A DNA stretch of 64,000 nt from Paracoccus limosus. GTDB lineage: Bacteria > Pseudomonadota > Alphaproteobacteria > Rhodobacterales > Rhodobacteraceae. The position numbers and the translations under genes are program-made. Within the stretch, counting starts at the first letter, position 1, and every line of letters begins with the position of its first letter. Under the pieces are notes generated by a model. It saw only the letters and a list, made by a program, of their open reading frames with translations, did no database searches and had not been told where the DNA came from. Of the stretch, positions 40,021-48,843 are shown in pieces. The stretch covers positions 1 through 64,000 of the forward strand of contig NZ_WMIF01000014.1 in assembly GCF_009711185.1 (NCBI RefSeq), read 5' to 3'.

Positions 40021-41359
40021 GGGCGGCCTCCATCAGTTGGGCGTGGATATCCTCGGCCGCATCGCGACCCTCGGCGACGGCGGTGACGGTCAGATCGTCG
40101 CCGCCCGAGGCGCAGTCGCCACCGGCCCAGACCCCGGGCAAAGAGGTGCGTCCCGGGCCAGAGACGGCGATCTTGCCGCCCGAGAGCCCCAGCCCCTGCG
40201 GGGCGCCGTCCAGCTTTTGGCCGATGGCGCGCAGAAGCTGGTCGCAGGGCAGGCGGAAGCGCTCGCCGGTATCTTCCAGACCATTGGCGCCGTCGCGGGT
40301 GTAAAAGAATTCGACCTCGCGCACGGTGCCATTACCATGCACCTTGAGCGGCGCGGCATTGCAGATGATGCGGACGCCGGAATGGGTGGCATGGTCCTGT
40401 TCATGCGGGCTGGCGGACATGCGGTCCTGACCGCGCCGGTAAACGATGGTGACGTTCTGCGCGCCCAGCAGTTTCGCCTGCACGGCGGCATCCACCGCCG
40501 TCATGCCGCCGCCGATCACGATCACGTCGCGGCCAACGGGCAGGGCGGTCAGATCAGGCGTCTGGCGCAGGTCGCGGATGAAATCCACGGCATGATCGAC
40601 ATGGCCGCGATCCTCGCCCTCGGCGCTCAGCGCGTTCACGCCTTGCAGGCCAAGGCCAAGGAATACCGCGTCATATTCGGCGCGCAGGCTGTCGAGGGTG
40701 AAATCCCGGCCCAGCGCCTGACCGCTTTGCAGGGTGATGCCGCCGATGCCCATGAGCCAATCGACCTCACGCGCGGCGAAACCGTCCACGGCCTTGTAGC
40801 TGGCGATGCCGTATTCGTTCAGCCCGCCGGGTTTGGGGCGGGCGTCGAACAGCACCACCTCATGGCCCTTGGCGGCCAGCCGATGCGCCGCCGACAGGCC
40901 CGAGGGGCCGGCGCCGACCACGGCCACGCGCTTGCCGGTGGGGGCGCCGCGGGTAAAGGGATGCTCGCCCCGCGCCATCAGGTGGTCGGTGGCATAGCGT
41001 TGCAGCGCACCGATCTCGACCGGTTTGCCCTCGGCGGTCATTCGCACGCAGGAGCCCTCGCACAGGTTCTCGGTCGGGCAGACGCGGGCGCAGATGCCGC
41101 CAAGGATGTTCTGGTGAAAGATGGTCAGGGCGGCGGCATCGGGCGTGCCGGTCGAGATCTGGCGGATGAACAGCGGAATGTCGATGCTGGTCGGACAGGC
41201 CGTCACGCAGGGCGCGTCATGGCAGAAATAGCAGCGGTCGGCTGCGATCCTGGCCTCGTTGCGTTCGAGTGGCGGGGCGACATCCTGAAAATTGACCGAG
41301 TATGCCTCGGACGGCAAACGGCCGGGCACGACCCCGGGCGTAAGCTGGCTATTGGTCAT
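40013..41359 (-). CDS. preT: NAD-dependent dihydropyrimidine dehydrogenase subunit PreT
   Basis: 448 aa. N-terminal Fe-S cysteines (CYFCHDAPCVTACP, ARVCPTENLCEGSC), an FAD site VAVVGAGPSGLSAA, and an NAD site VIVIGGGMTAVDAA. It takes electrons from NADH and passes them to PreA for pyrimidine reduction. A RutR-like palindrome about 60-75 bases upstream of the start suggests uracil-responsive control. Confidence 0.95.
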   Translation of the reverse strand: MTNSQLTPGVVPGRLPSEAYSVNFQDVAPPLERNEARIAADRCYFCHDAPCVTACPTSIDIPLFIRQISTGTPDAAALTIFHQNILGGICARVCPTENLCEGSCVRMTAEGKPVEIGALQRYATDHLMARGEHPFTRGAPTGKRVAVVGAGPSGLSAAHRLAAKGHEVVLFDARPKPGGLNEYGIASYKAVDGFAAREVDWLMGIGGITLQSGQALGRDFTLDSLRAEYDAVFLGLGLQGVNALSAEGEDRGHVDHAVDFIRDLRQTPDLTALPVGRDVIVIGGGMTAVDAAVQAKLLGAQNVTIVYRRGQDRMSASPHEQDHATHSGVRIICNAAPLKVHGNGTVREVEFFYTRDGANGLEDTGERFRLPCDQLLRAIGQKLDGAPQGLGLSGGKIAVSGPGRTSLPGVWAGGDCASGGDDLTVTAVAEGRDAAEDIHAQLMEAAHG

Positions 41360-41416
41360 GATCTGACCTCCCTGCTGGCTTGTTCTTATGGAATCAGGCT
41401 CTCACAGGTCGATTTT

Positions 41417-41432
41417 TTTATCAAATGGTAAA
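41417..41432. promoter_or_regulatory. RutR-like operator upstream of preT
   Basis: TTTATCAAATGGTAAA, an imperfect 7-2-7 palindrome that extends outward by one further T/A pair. It matches the Escherichia coli RutR consensus TTGACCANNTGGTCAA at 11 of 14 defined positions and lies upstream of a pyrimidine-degradation operon. It is the most AT-rich part of the 101-bp gap, so it probably overlaps the promoter. Confidence 0.5.
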
Positions 41433-41460
41433 ATTATGGCGGATGCAGTTTCTGCGGCGG

Positions 41461-42771
41461 TCAGGCCGGCAGCAGCAGACCGGCGGCCAGACCGCCCAGA
41501 TCGGAACGTTCCAGCCGCAGCTCGCCGCCATGCAGCGCCACCAGATCGGCGACGATGGCAAGGCCAAGGCCGCTGCCGGGCGGGCCGGATTCGTCCAGCC
41601 GGCTGCCGCGCGCCATGGCGAGATCGTGATCTTCGCGCGACATGCCGGGGCCGTCATCCTCGACCAGCAGGCGGATCTGGCCGGGCAGGGCGGCGGCGCT
41701 GATCCGAATGCGGGCATTGGCCCATTTCACCGCGTTCTCGATCAGATTGCCGGTCATTTCCTCAAGGTCCTGACGCTCGCCGGCAAAGGCAAGGCCGGCG
41801 GGCAGGTCCAGATCGACCGCGATGCCCGATTCCGCCAGCGGCCGGCGCAGCACCAGCAGGATGTCCTGAATCACCGCCGCGACCGGGGTGCGATAGCCAA
41901 GGACGCGCATCTGCCCGGCGCTGCGGGCGCGGCGCAGGTGCCAGCAGATCTGGCGGTCCATCCGCGCGATCAGGGCATGGCCGGGGTGATCGGCGGGCAG
42001 GGTATTGTCCAGTGCCGAAAGCGGCGTCTTCAGCGAATGCGCCAGATTGCCGACATGTTCGCGCGTGCGCGACAGCACGGCGCGGTTCTGTTCCAGCAGC
42101 GCGTTGATTTCGGCCGCGATCGGGCGCAACTCGGCCACGGGGGGCAGGGGCAGGGCCTCGGCCTGACCGTCGCGGATGCGGCGCAGGTCACGGCCCAGCC
42201 GGTCCAGCGCCGAAAGCCCGCCCACCACCTGCAGGACCGAGGCCAGAGCCAGCCCCAGCCCCAACACCGCCAGCGACACCGCCAGAGGCCGGCGCAGCCG
42301 CGCCATGCTGGCGTCGATTTCCGATTGCGGCGCTGTCACCACCACCGACAGCGCGCTGTTGCTGCCGGGCAGGGTAAAGCCATGCCGGGCGACGCGCAGC
42401 ACCTCGCCGCCGGGGCCAAAGCCGGCGCCGCCGGTAAAATCCTGCTCGGGCGGGTTCAGCACATTGTCAAAGAGCGAGTCGGATTTGGCGACAACATGAC
42501 CGTCCTGCGCCAGCTGCCAGAACCAGCCCGACAGCGGCAGGTCAAAACGCGGATCGGTGGGCGCGGGGCCCGCGACCAGCCCGCCCGCCGCGTCGATCGA
42601 CGCCCCGGCGATCAGCGTGTCCGAGACCGCCTCGATCTCGGCATCGAAACGGTCGGTGATGAAGCGGTCAAGGATCGCGGCGATGGCCAGATAGCCCGCG
42701 ACCAGCGCCACCCCGATCAGCACCGCCGAAAGGCCGATCAGCCGCGCCCGGATCGAATCGCGCAGAAACAT
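41461..42771 (-). CDS. Sensor histidine kinase
   Basis: 436 aa. TM1 about residues 10-33, a periplasmic sensor of about 130 residues, and TM2 about 163-185, followed by HAMP-like and DHp regions with phospho-acceptor His245 in NLAHSLKTPL. The catalytic domain has the N box NLIENAVKWA and G boxes DDGPGMS and GSGLGLAI. It is the partner of the response regulator encoded two bases upstream; QseC/PhoQ-like by architecture. The signal is unknown, but co-encoded PepSY-type proteins suggest envelope or cation stress. Confidence 0.93.
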   Translation of the reverse strand: MFLRDSIRARLIGLSAVLIGVALVAGYLAIAAILDRFITDRFDAEIEAVSDTLIAGASIDAAGGLVAGPAPTDPRFDLPLSGWFWQLAQDGHVVAKSDSLFDNVLNPPEQDFTGGAGFGPGGEVLRVARHGFTLPGSNSALSVVVTAPQSEIDASMARLRRPLAVSLAVLGLGLALASVLQVVGGLSALDRLGRDLRRIRDGQAEALPLPPVAELRPIAAEINALLEQNRAVLSRTREHVGNLAHSLKTPLSALDNTLPADHPGHALIARMDRQICWHLRRARSAGQMRVLGYRTPVAAVIQDILLVLRRPLAESGIAVDLDLPAGLAFAGERQDLEEMTGNLIENAVKWANARIRISAAALPGQIRLLVEDDGPGMSREDHDLAMARGSRLDESGPPGSGLGLAIVADLVALHGGELRLERSDLGGLAAGLLLPA

Positions 42772-42773
42772 CG

Positions 42774-43454
42774 CTATCCTGCCGCCTGCAGCACATAACC
42801 CTCGCCGCGCCGGGTCTCGATCAGACCCTCGCCGATCTTCTTGCGCAACCGGCCGATCACCACCTCGATGGATTTGAAGTCGCGGTCGGCGGCGGCGTCA
42901 TAAAGATGGTCCGAAAGCTCGGTGCGGGTGACGACGCGGTTCTGATGGTGGATCAGATAGGACAGGATGCGGGTCTCGAACCCGGTCAGCTTCAGCGCCA
43001 TGCCGTTGCGGGTGATGACGCCCAGCTGGCTGTCGAGCCGCAGCGGCCCGGCCTTGATCACCGCCTGCGCGTGGCCGGCGGCGCGGCGCACCAGCGTCTG
43101 GGCGCGGATCACCACCTCCTCCAGCCGAAAGGGTTTGACCGCGTAATCGTCGGCGCCGGCGCGAAAGCCCGCGACCTTGTCGGTCCAGTCGCCGCGCGCG
43201 GTCAGGATCAGCACCGGCATGGTCACGCCGCCCTCGCGCCAATGGGTCAGCACCTCGATCCCCGGCATGCCCGGCAGACCCAGATCGAGGATCGCCAGAT
43301 CATAGCTTTCGGTCGAGCCGAGGAATTCGCCCTGCCGCCCCTCGGCGGCAAGGTCGCAGGCAAAGCCGCCATCGGCCATGGCTCCGGCCAGCTGACCGGC
43401 CAGAACCGGGTCATCCTCGACGATCAGGCATCGCATGGCAGGGGTCTCATTCAT
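42774..43454 (-). CDS. OmpR/PhoB-family response regulator
   Basis: 226 aa. Receiver domain with acidic pocket EDD (13-15), phospho-acceptor Asp57 (AILDLGLPG), conserved TAR and KPF; C-terminal winged helix (TELSDHLYDAAADRDFKSIE, GEGYVL). The start at 43454 overlaps the PepSY gene by eight bases; MRCLIVEDD at 43436 is an alternative. Expected to bind direct repeats upstream of the divergent operons. Confidence 0.93.
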   Translation of the reverse strand: MNETPAMRCLIVEDDPVLAGQLAGAMADGGFACDLAAEGRQGEFLGSTESYDLAILDLGLPGMPGIEVLTHWREGGVTMPVLILTARGDWTDKVAGFRAGADDYAVKPFRLEEVVIRAQTLVRRAAGHAQAVIKAGPLRLDSQLGVITRNGMALKLTGFETRILSYLIHHQNRVVTRTELSDHLYDAAADRDFKSIEVVIGRLRKKIGEGLIETRRGEGYVLQAAG

Positions 43455-43872
43455 CGTCTCCGGTCTTGCGCCGCGCTTCGGTCAGGCCGCTGCCGGCGAC
43501 TTCAAGAAAGGCGCCGCTGCGTGCGTCCAGCCGGATCAGCAGCACATCGCGCCGCGCGGTCAACAGCTTCAGTTCGTGCACCAGCCCGACGCCGCGCGCG
43601 CGTTCGGCCGGGGTCGGCGGTTTCAGCCGCGCCGCGATCAGCCGGCCGCGAAAGCGCCGGTGCGCAATGCCCGCCGCCTCGCGCAGCGGGATGATCTGCC
43701 GCTCGCCGGTGCCCCGTTCGTCATGGTCGCGTTCGTCATGGCGGGCGTGTTCGGGCGGTCCCTTGGGCGGGAACGGCCCTGACGGCGGATCGCCGCGCAG
43801 GGCCAGCCCCAGCATGAGGATCAGCGCCAAGGCGGCGGCACCGGACACGGCCATGATCAGGCGATTGGACAT
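43447..43872 (-). CDS. PepSY-type membrane-anchored protein
   Basis: 141 aa. An N-terminal membrane segment (residues 4-26) is followed by a Pro/His/Asp-rich linker and a PepSY-like domain (REAAGIAHRRFRGRLIAARL to RLDARSGAFLEVAG). It is the first gene of the operon with the two-component system and probably modulates the sensor or is part of its output. Small PepSY proteins are frequent partners of such systems. Confidence 0.75.
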   Translation of the reverse strand: MSNRLIMAVSGAAALALILMLGLALRGDPPSGPFPPKGPPEHARHDERDHDERGTGERQIIPLREAAGIAHRRFRGRLIAARLKPPTPAERARGVGLVHELKLLTARRDVLLIRLDARSGAFLEVAGSGLTEARRKTGDDE

Positions 43873-43896
43873 GCACCCGGTTTAGCCTGTATTTCC

Positions 43897-43934
43897 CAAA
43901 TGAAAACCAAATGGCCCGTTCATCTTTGGTTGGT
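43897..43934. promoter_or_regulatory. Candidate response-regulator operator (CAAATG direct repeats)
   Basis: CAAATG occurs at 43897-43902 and 43908-43913, an 11-bp period, with an inverted ATCTTTGG-like half nearby. The arrangement suits tandem binding of an OmpR-family dimer. It lies in the 134-bp gap between the divergent PepSY operon and the 44007 gene. Confidence 0.4.
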
Positions 43935-44006
43935 GACGATGCGGCTATACCCGATTCGTATCCAAGCGGTCCGCCGTGGCCGCCGCTGCAAAGAAGGAAA
44001 ACGAAG

Positions 44007-44906
44007 ATGAGCAGAAATTTTGCCGCCTCGGTCGCCGCGCTGGCGTTGCTGGCCGGGCTGAGCGCGCCGGTGCTGGCACAGGACGCCCCTGCCGCCCCTG
44101 CCGAACAGGCGCAGACGCTGGCGCTGCCGCAGGTGCTGCGCGATGCGGGCCTTCGGGATTTCGACATCCGTCCGACCCGGCATGGCAGCCGCGTGGCCGG
44201 CAAGCTGGCCGATGGCACCGAGCTTGGCGGCTTCATGGATGACAAGGGCGCCCTGCGCGGCGTCCGGGTCGAGGGCGATGCCGTCCTGCCCGCCACGCTG
44301 ATCGAACAGCTGGTGCCGGGTCCGGTGCGCGAACAGCCGCTGTTTGCCGAGCTGGCCAAAGTCAAGGCGGTGTTTCTGGGCCCCGAGGGGGTGATGGTCG
44401 CGGGTCTGGACGCCAAGGACCTGCCGGTGCGCGCGGGATTTGCCACGGATGGCACGCTGATGCGCTTTGAACGCGGCGGCCCACGCGAACGGCTGATGGG
44501 CCCGATGGGCGGCCCCGGCGATCATCGCGACAAGGACGACAAGGAGCCGCGCGGCCACGGCATGCGTGATCGCGGGCCGCAGGACCACGGGCCGCGCGGC
44601 CATGGTCCCGATGGCAAGGGGCACGGCCCCAAAGGGCATGGTCCCGAAGGGCATGGCCGCGACGGCAAGGGTCCCGATGGCATGCGCCCGATGGGCGGCG
44701 ATGACCGCGGCGCCCCCGCAGTCCCCGGCACCGCGCCCACCCCCGAAGAGGTGCGCGCCAGCCTTGCCGATGCCGGCTATACCGAGGTCGGCCAGATCCT
44801 GCAGCAGGGCCCGGTCACCGTGGCACAGGCCACCAACCCCGAAGGCGAGCCGGTGCTGGTCGAAATCGGCATCGACGGTCAGGTCCTGCGCGAGCTGAAC
44901 CGCTGA
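44007..44906 (+). CDS. Secreted protein with His/Gly/Asp-rich repeats and PepSY-like segments
   Basis: 299 aa from MSRNFAASVAALALLAGLSA, a signal peptide cut near VLAQ-DA. A PepSY-like segment follows, then about residues 170-230 consist of repeated GHGP-D/K/E-GKGH units rich in His, Asp and Gly, which could bind divalent metal. The C-terminal 55 residues (TPEEVRASLADAGYTEVGQI) look like another PepSY-type unit. It diverges from the two-component operon and is likely its target. A terminator follows. Confidence 0.75.
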   Translation: MSRNFAASVAALALLAGLSAPVLAQDAPAAPAEQAQTLALPQVLRDAGLRDFDIRPTRHGSRVAGKLADGTELGGFMDDKGALRGVRVEGDAVLPATLIEQLVPGPVREQPLFAELAKVKAVFLGPEGVMVAGLDAKDLPVRAGFATDGTLMRFERGGPRERLMGPMGGPGDHRDKDDKEPRGHGMRDRGPQDHGPRGHGPDGKGHGPKGHGPEGHGRDGKGPDGMRPMGGDDRGAPAVPGTAPTPEEVRASLADAGYTEVGQILQQGPVTVAQATNPEGEPVLVEIGIDGQVLRELNR

Positions 44907-44940
44907 CACCGGCGGAAAAGCGGCGTTTTGCAACTCATTG

Positions 44941-44968
44941 GGGCGTGCCGGCAACGGCGCGCCCTTTT
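44941..44968 (+). terminator. Rho-independent terminator
   Basis: GGGCGTGCC (44941-44949) pairs with GGCGCGCCC (44956-44964; one G-T pair), six-base loop, followed by TTTT. It ends the 44007 gene unit before opgG. Confidence 0.8.
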
Positions 44969-45101
44969 CCATTGCGCTTTTTCGATCAACAATAGGCAAT
45001 GACTTGCCTTTCGTGGCGAAAAGGCTTGCCTGATCATTGCTGCAATGCCAAATCCGCACCGAAATTCCGCCCCGCCGGGCAGAAAGATTAGGACTAAGCC
45101 A

Positions 45102-46670
45102 ATGCAACGCCGTGAATTTGTCATCTCTGCCGGAGCGGCGCTTGCAGCCGCAAGCTCGCTTGGTGCGGCCTTCGCGCAGGAGGCGCCGACGAATCCCGCT
45201 GCACCAGCGGAACCTGCGGCAACCCCCGAGCCCGCCAAGCCCTTCGGTTTCGAGGATGTGGCGGCCTTGGCCCGCGATCTGGCCGGCAAGCCCTATGCCT
45301 ATCGCGATGCCGAGCTGGTGGGCAGCTTTGCCAATCTGACCTATGACCAGTATCGCGGCATCCGTTTTCGCCGCGACCGCGACCCCTGGGCCGGCAGCCG
45401 CGATTTCGCGCTGGACCTGCTGGCGCCGGGTGCGATCTTTCACGAGCCGGTCGATATCAGTCTGGTCGACAATGGCGTGGTGATCCCGGTCAAGTTCGAC
45501 CCGCACATGTTCGAATTCGATCCGGCGCAATTCCCCGATGGCGTCGATTACGAATCCGTCGGCAACATGGGCTTTTCCGGCTTTCGTCTGCGCGCGCCGC
45601 TGAACCGGCCCGATGTGATGGACGAATTCGTCGTCTTTCAGGGCGCGAGCTATTTCCGCGCCGTAGCGCGCGGCACGCTTTACGGCATCTCGGCACGCGG
45701 GCTTGCCATCGGCACCGGCACCGCCGAGGGCGAGGAATTCCCGCTGTTCCGCGGCTTCTGGATCCACAAGCCGAACGAGCGCGACCGCTATGTGGTCATC
45801 CATGCGCTGCTGGACAGCCGCTCGGTCTCGGGCGCGTTCGAGTTCCGCATCACCCCCGGCGCCGAGACGGTGTTCGACACCCGCGTGGCGCTGTTCCCGC
45901 GTCAGGACATGCGCAATATCGGCATCGCGCCGCTGACCTCGATGTATTGGTTCGGCCCGACCGACCGCACCCGCGTCGACGATTACCGCCCCGCCGTGCA
46001 TGACAGCGACGGGTTGCAGATGCTGACCGGGGGCGAGCAGCGGCTGTGGCGGGTGCTGTCGGGCCATTCGACGCTGCAGGTCTCGGCCTTCATGGACGAA
46101 AACCCGCTGGGCTTTGGTCTGGCGCAGCGCGCGCGCAGCTTTGACGCCTATCAGGACGCCGAGGCGCGCTATGAAAAGCGGCCCTCGGCCTGGATCGCGC
46201 CGCAGGATGGCTGGGGCAAGGGCACGGTCACGCTGGTCGAAATCCCGGTGCAGAACGAGTTCAACGACAATATCGTCAGCTTCTGGCAGCCTTCGGACAC
46301 GCTGAAGGCCGGCGAGCGCTATGATTTCAACTACAATCTCAGCTTTGCCCCCGAGCCGCCGGACAGCGCCCCGATCGCCCGCGTGATCGAGACCATGTCC
46401 GGCCAGTCGGTGAACAATGCCGGCGCGCGCACCTTTGTCATCGACTATGATCTGGATCTGTTCGGCACCGATGATCCGGTGCCGCAGATCCGCACCAGTT
46501 CCGGCAGCATCGGCCACAGCTATCTGCTGCGCCTGCCCGATCAGGGGCGGATGCGGCTGGCCTTCGAATATCTGCCGGATGGCGAGAAACTGGCCGACCT
46601 GTCGGTGGTTCTGAACGGGCCCGAGGGACCGCTCAGCGAAAGCTGGATCGCCCGCTGGACGCGGGAGTAG
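45102..46670 (+). CDS. opgG: Periplasmic glucan biosynthesis protein OpgG
   Basis: 522 aa from MQRREFVISAGAALAAASSL, with twin Arg and a hydrophobic stretch ending AFAQ, a Tat-type signal as usual for OpgD/OpgG. The body carries family blocks such as YDQYRGIRFRRDRDPWAG, YFRAVARGTLYGISARGLAI and LTSMYWFGPTDRTRVDDYRP. Works in the periplasm to build or branch osmoregulated periplasmic glucans from the OpgH product. It is the first gene of opgG-opgH-opgC; opgH starts four bases after its stop. Confidence 0.94.
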   Translation: MQRREFVISAGAALAAASSLGAAFAQEAPTNPAAPAEPAATPEPAKPFGFEDVAALARDLAGKPYAYRDAELVGSFANLTYDQYRGIRFRRDRDPWAGSRDFALDLLAPGAIFHEPVDISLVDNGVVIPVKFDPHMFEFDPAQFPDGVDYESVGNMGFSGFRLRAPLNRPDVMDEFVVFQGASYFRAVARGTLYGISARGLAIGTGTAEGEEFPLFRGFWIHKPNERDRYVVIHALLDSRSVSGAFEFRITPGAETVFDTRVALFPRQDMRNIGIAPLTSMYWFGPTDRTRVDDYRPAVHDSDGLQMLTGGEQRLWRVLSGHSTLQVSAFMDENPLGFGLAQRARSFDAYQDAEARYEKRPSAWIAPQDGWGKGTVTLVEIPVQNEFNDNIVSFWQPSDTLKAGERYDFNYNLSFAPEPPDSAPIARVIETMSGQSVNNAGARTFVIDYDLDLFGTDDPVPQIRTSSGSIGHSYLLRLPDQGRMRLAFEYLPDGEKLADLSVVLNGPEGPLSESWIARWTRE

Positions 46671-46674
46671 CATC

Positions 46675-48843
46675 GTGAGCCAAGCGCAGCACGTGACGCC
46701 CGATCCGGCCCCGTCCGCAGCAGCGAACCTGCCGCTGTCCGAGGAAGCCAGCTGGGAGGCTTTGGGCATCGAGCTGCCCGAGGCACAGGCCACGCCGCCC
46801 GAGGCGCCGCTGGACATGCCCGAGCAGGATTTCCGCGCCGCGCCGCCACCCGGTCCGCGCGCGGGCTTTCCCAGCCTGCGCACGATTCTGGCGCGGCTGA
46901 TCGCCTTTGGCGGCGCTGCGGCCATTGCCGTGATCGGCTGGCAGCAGATGGATCAGGCCTTTGGCGCCAATGTCACCTTTCTGCAGGGCGTGCTTCTGGT
47001 GCTGTTCGGGCTGACCTTTGCCTGGGTCGGCTTTTCCTTTTGCTCGATGGTCGCGGGCTTTCTGGCGCCGCGCCTGACCACGCCCACCGGGCCCAATACG
47101 GCGCGCATCGCCGTCATCATGCCGGTCTATAACGAGGATTCCGCCGCGACCGCCGGCCTGCTGGCGGCGCTGGCGCGCGATCTTTATCGCGTGGGACTGG
47201 GCGAGCGGACCGAGATCTTTGTGCTGTCCGACAGCCGCAAGCCTGCCGCCGTCTTTGAGGAAATGGTGGCGGTCAGCCGGCTGCGCGACATTTCTCCGGT
47301 GCCGGTCTGGTATCGGCGGCGCAAGAACAACAAGGGCCGCAAGGCCGGCAACGTCGCCGATTTCGTCAGCCGCTGGGGCGGGCGCTATGAGCAGATGGTG
47401 GTTCTGGACGCCGACAGCGTCATGGGCGCGCAGACCATCAAGGCGCTGTCGGCGCGCATGAATGCCGATCCGGCGGTCGGGCTGATCCAGACCATGCCGA
47501 TGCTGGTCGGCGGCCAGACGATCTTTGCCCGGCTGACGCAATTCGCGGGCCGGGTCTATGGGCCGGCGATCGCGCGCGGCGTCGCGGCATGGTCGGGCAA
47601 CAGCGGCAACTTCTGGGGCCATAACGCCATCATCCGCGTTGCCGCCTTTGCGCAATGCTGCGGCCTGCCGGACCTGCCGGGCAAGCCGCCCTTTGGCGGC
47701 GCAGTGCTGAGCCATGATTTCGTCGAGGCGGCGCTGTTGCGCCGGGCCGGCTGGAAGGTGCGGCTGGACCACGACCTGCGCGACAGTTTCGAGGGCAGCC
47801 CGCCGACGCTTCTGGACATGGCCGTGCGCGAGCGCCGCTGGGCGCAGGGCAACCTGCAACACGCGCGGCTGATCTTCTCGCGCGGGTTCACCTGGGTCAC
47901 GCGGGCGCATTTCACCATCGGCATCCTTGGCTTTCTGATGTCGCCGATCTGGCTGGCGATGATCCTTGTCGGTCTGGCGCTGTCGGCCAATGTGCTGCTG
48001 TCGCGGCCGGATTATTTCCCGCAGACCTATCAGCTGTTCCCGGAATGGCCGACCTTTGATCCGGTGCGGATGCTGTGGCTGTTCGTGGCCGCCATGTCCT
48101 TTCTGCTGGTGCCGAAATTCATCGGCCTGTTCCGGGCATGGCTGCGGCCGCTGGCGCGCAATTCCGGCGGTCCGGTGCGGCTGCTTGGCTCGGCCCTGTT
48201 CGAGATCACGCTGTCGGCCCTGATCGCGCCGGTGCAGATGCTGATCCAGACCCGGCAGATCTATGACATCCTGCGCGGCCGCGATTCCGGTTGGGAGGCG
48301 CAGGTGCGCGCCGGCCAGATGCCGCCGTGGAGCGTGGTTTTGCGCCGCCATGCGCTGCATGTGGTGCTGGGCGTCGGCACGCTGGTGGTGCTGTCGCTGT
48401 TTGCGCCCTGGCAACTGGTCTGGCTGTCGCCGATCCTGGCCGGGCTGATCCTGTCGCCGATGACCTCGCGCTGGTCGGCCAGCCCGGTCTTTGGCCGCTG
48501 GGCGCGCCGCCACGGCTTGCTCGTCACCCCCGAGGAACGCGACCCGCCCGAGATCCTGACCGCCGCCAATGCGCTGGATTACCGCATCTCGGGGCTGTTG
48601 CCGCGCATCGGGCTGGACCCGCTGGGCCGCGATGGCGTCATGCGGGCACGTGTGCTGGGGCTGGCGCAGCCCGATACGGCGCGCGGCCCGGCCTCGGCGC
48701 GGCTGGACGCCATCTCGGCCGAGGCGAAGCTTGTCCATGCGGCGACCCAGGCCGAGGCGCTGAGTTTCCTGACCGAGGCCGAAAAGCTGGCCCTACTGGA
48801 GGATCGTGCCCTGATCGAACGTTTCGCGGCGCTGCCCAGATGA
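46675..48843 (+). CDS. opgH: Glucans biosynthesis glucosyltransferase OpgH
   Basis: 722 aa with a GTG start at 46675. Membrane segments are present near 80-130 and in the second half; the family-2 glycosyltransferase core has VIMPVYNEDSAATAGLL, VVLDADSVMGAQT and the acceptor motif ERRWAQGNLQH. OpgH polymerises UDP-glucose into beta-1,2-linked glucan and exports it. It overlaps opgC by four bases. Confidence 0.94.
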   Translation: MSQAQHVTPDPAPSAAANLPLSEEASWEALGIELPEAQATPPEAPLDMPEQDFRAAPPPGPRAGFPSLRTILARLIAFGGAAAIAVIGWQQMDQAFGANVTFLQGVLLVLFGLTFAWVGFSFCSMVAGFLAPRLTTPTGPNTARIAVIMPVYNEDSAATAGLLAALARDLYRVGLGERTEIFVLSDSRKPAAVFEEMVAVSRLRDISPVPVWYRRRKNNKGRKAGNVADFVSRWGGRYEQMVVLDADSVMGAQTIKALSARMNADPAVGLIQTMPMLVGGQTIFARLTQFAGRVYGPAIARGVAAWSGNSGNFWGHNAIIRVAAFAQCCGLPDLPGKPPFGGAVLSHDFVEAALLRRAGWKVRLDHDLRDSFEGSPPTLLDMAVRERRWAQGNLQHARLIFSRGFTWVTRAHFTIGILGFLMSPIWLAMILVGLALSANVLLSRPDYFPQTYQLFPEWPTFDPVRMLWLFVAAMSFLLVPKFIGLFRAWLRPLARNSGGPVRLLGSALFEITLSALIAPVQMLIQTRQIYDILRGRDSGWEAQVRAGQMPPWSVVLRRHALHVVLGVGTLVVLSLFAPWQLVWLSPILAGLILSPMTSRWSASPVFGRWARRHGLLVTPEERDPPEILTAANALDYRISGLLPRIGLDPLGRDGVMRARVLGLAQPDTARGPASARLDAISAEAKLVHAATQAEALSFLTEAEKLALLEDRALIERFAALPR

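Noticed and set aside
44560..44700. Repeated GGGCATGGTCC-type units as a DNA repeat array
   Set aside because: They lie in frame inside the secreted protein gene and encode His/Gly/Asp-rich repeats; no CRISPR-like spacer structure.
43920..46925. 1001-aa minus-strand open frame
   Set aside because: Antisense to the secreted repeat protein and opgG, which have clear family motifs and signal peptides.
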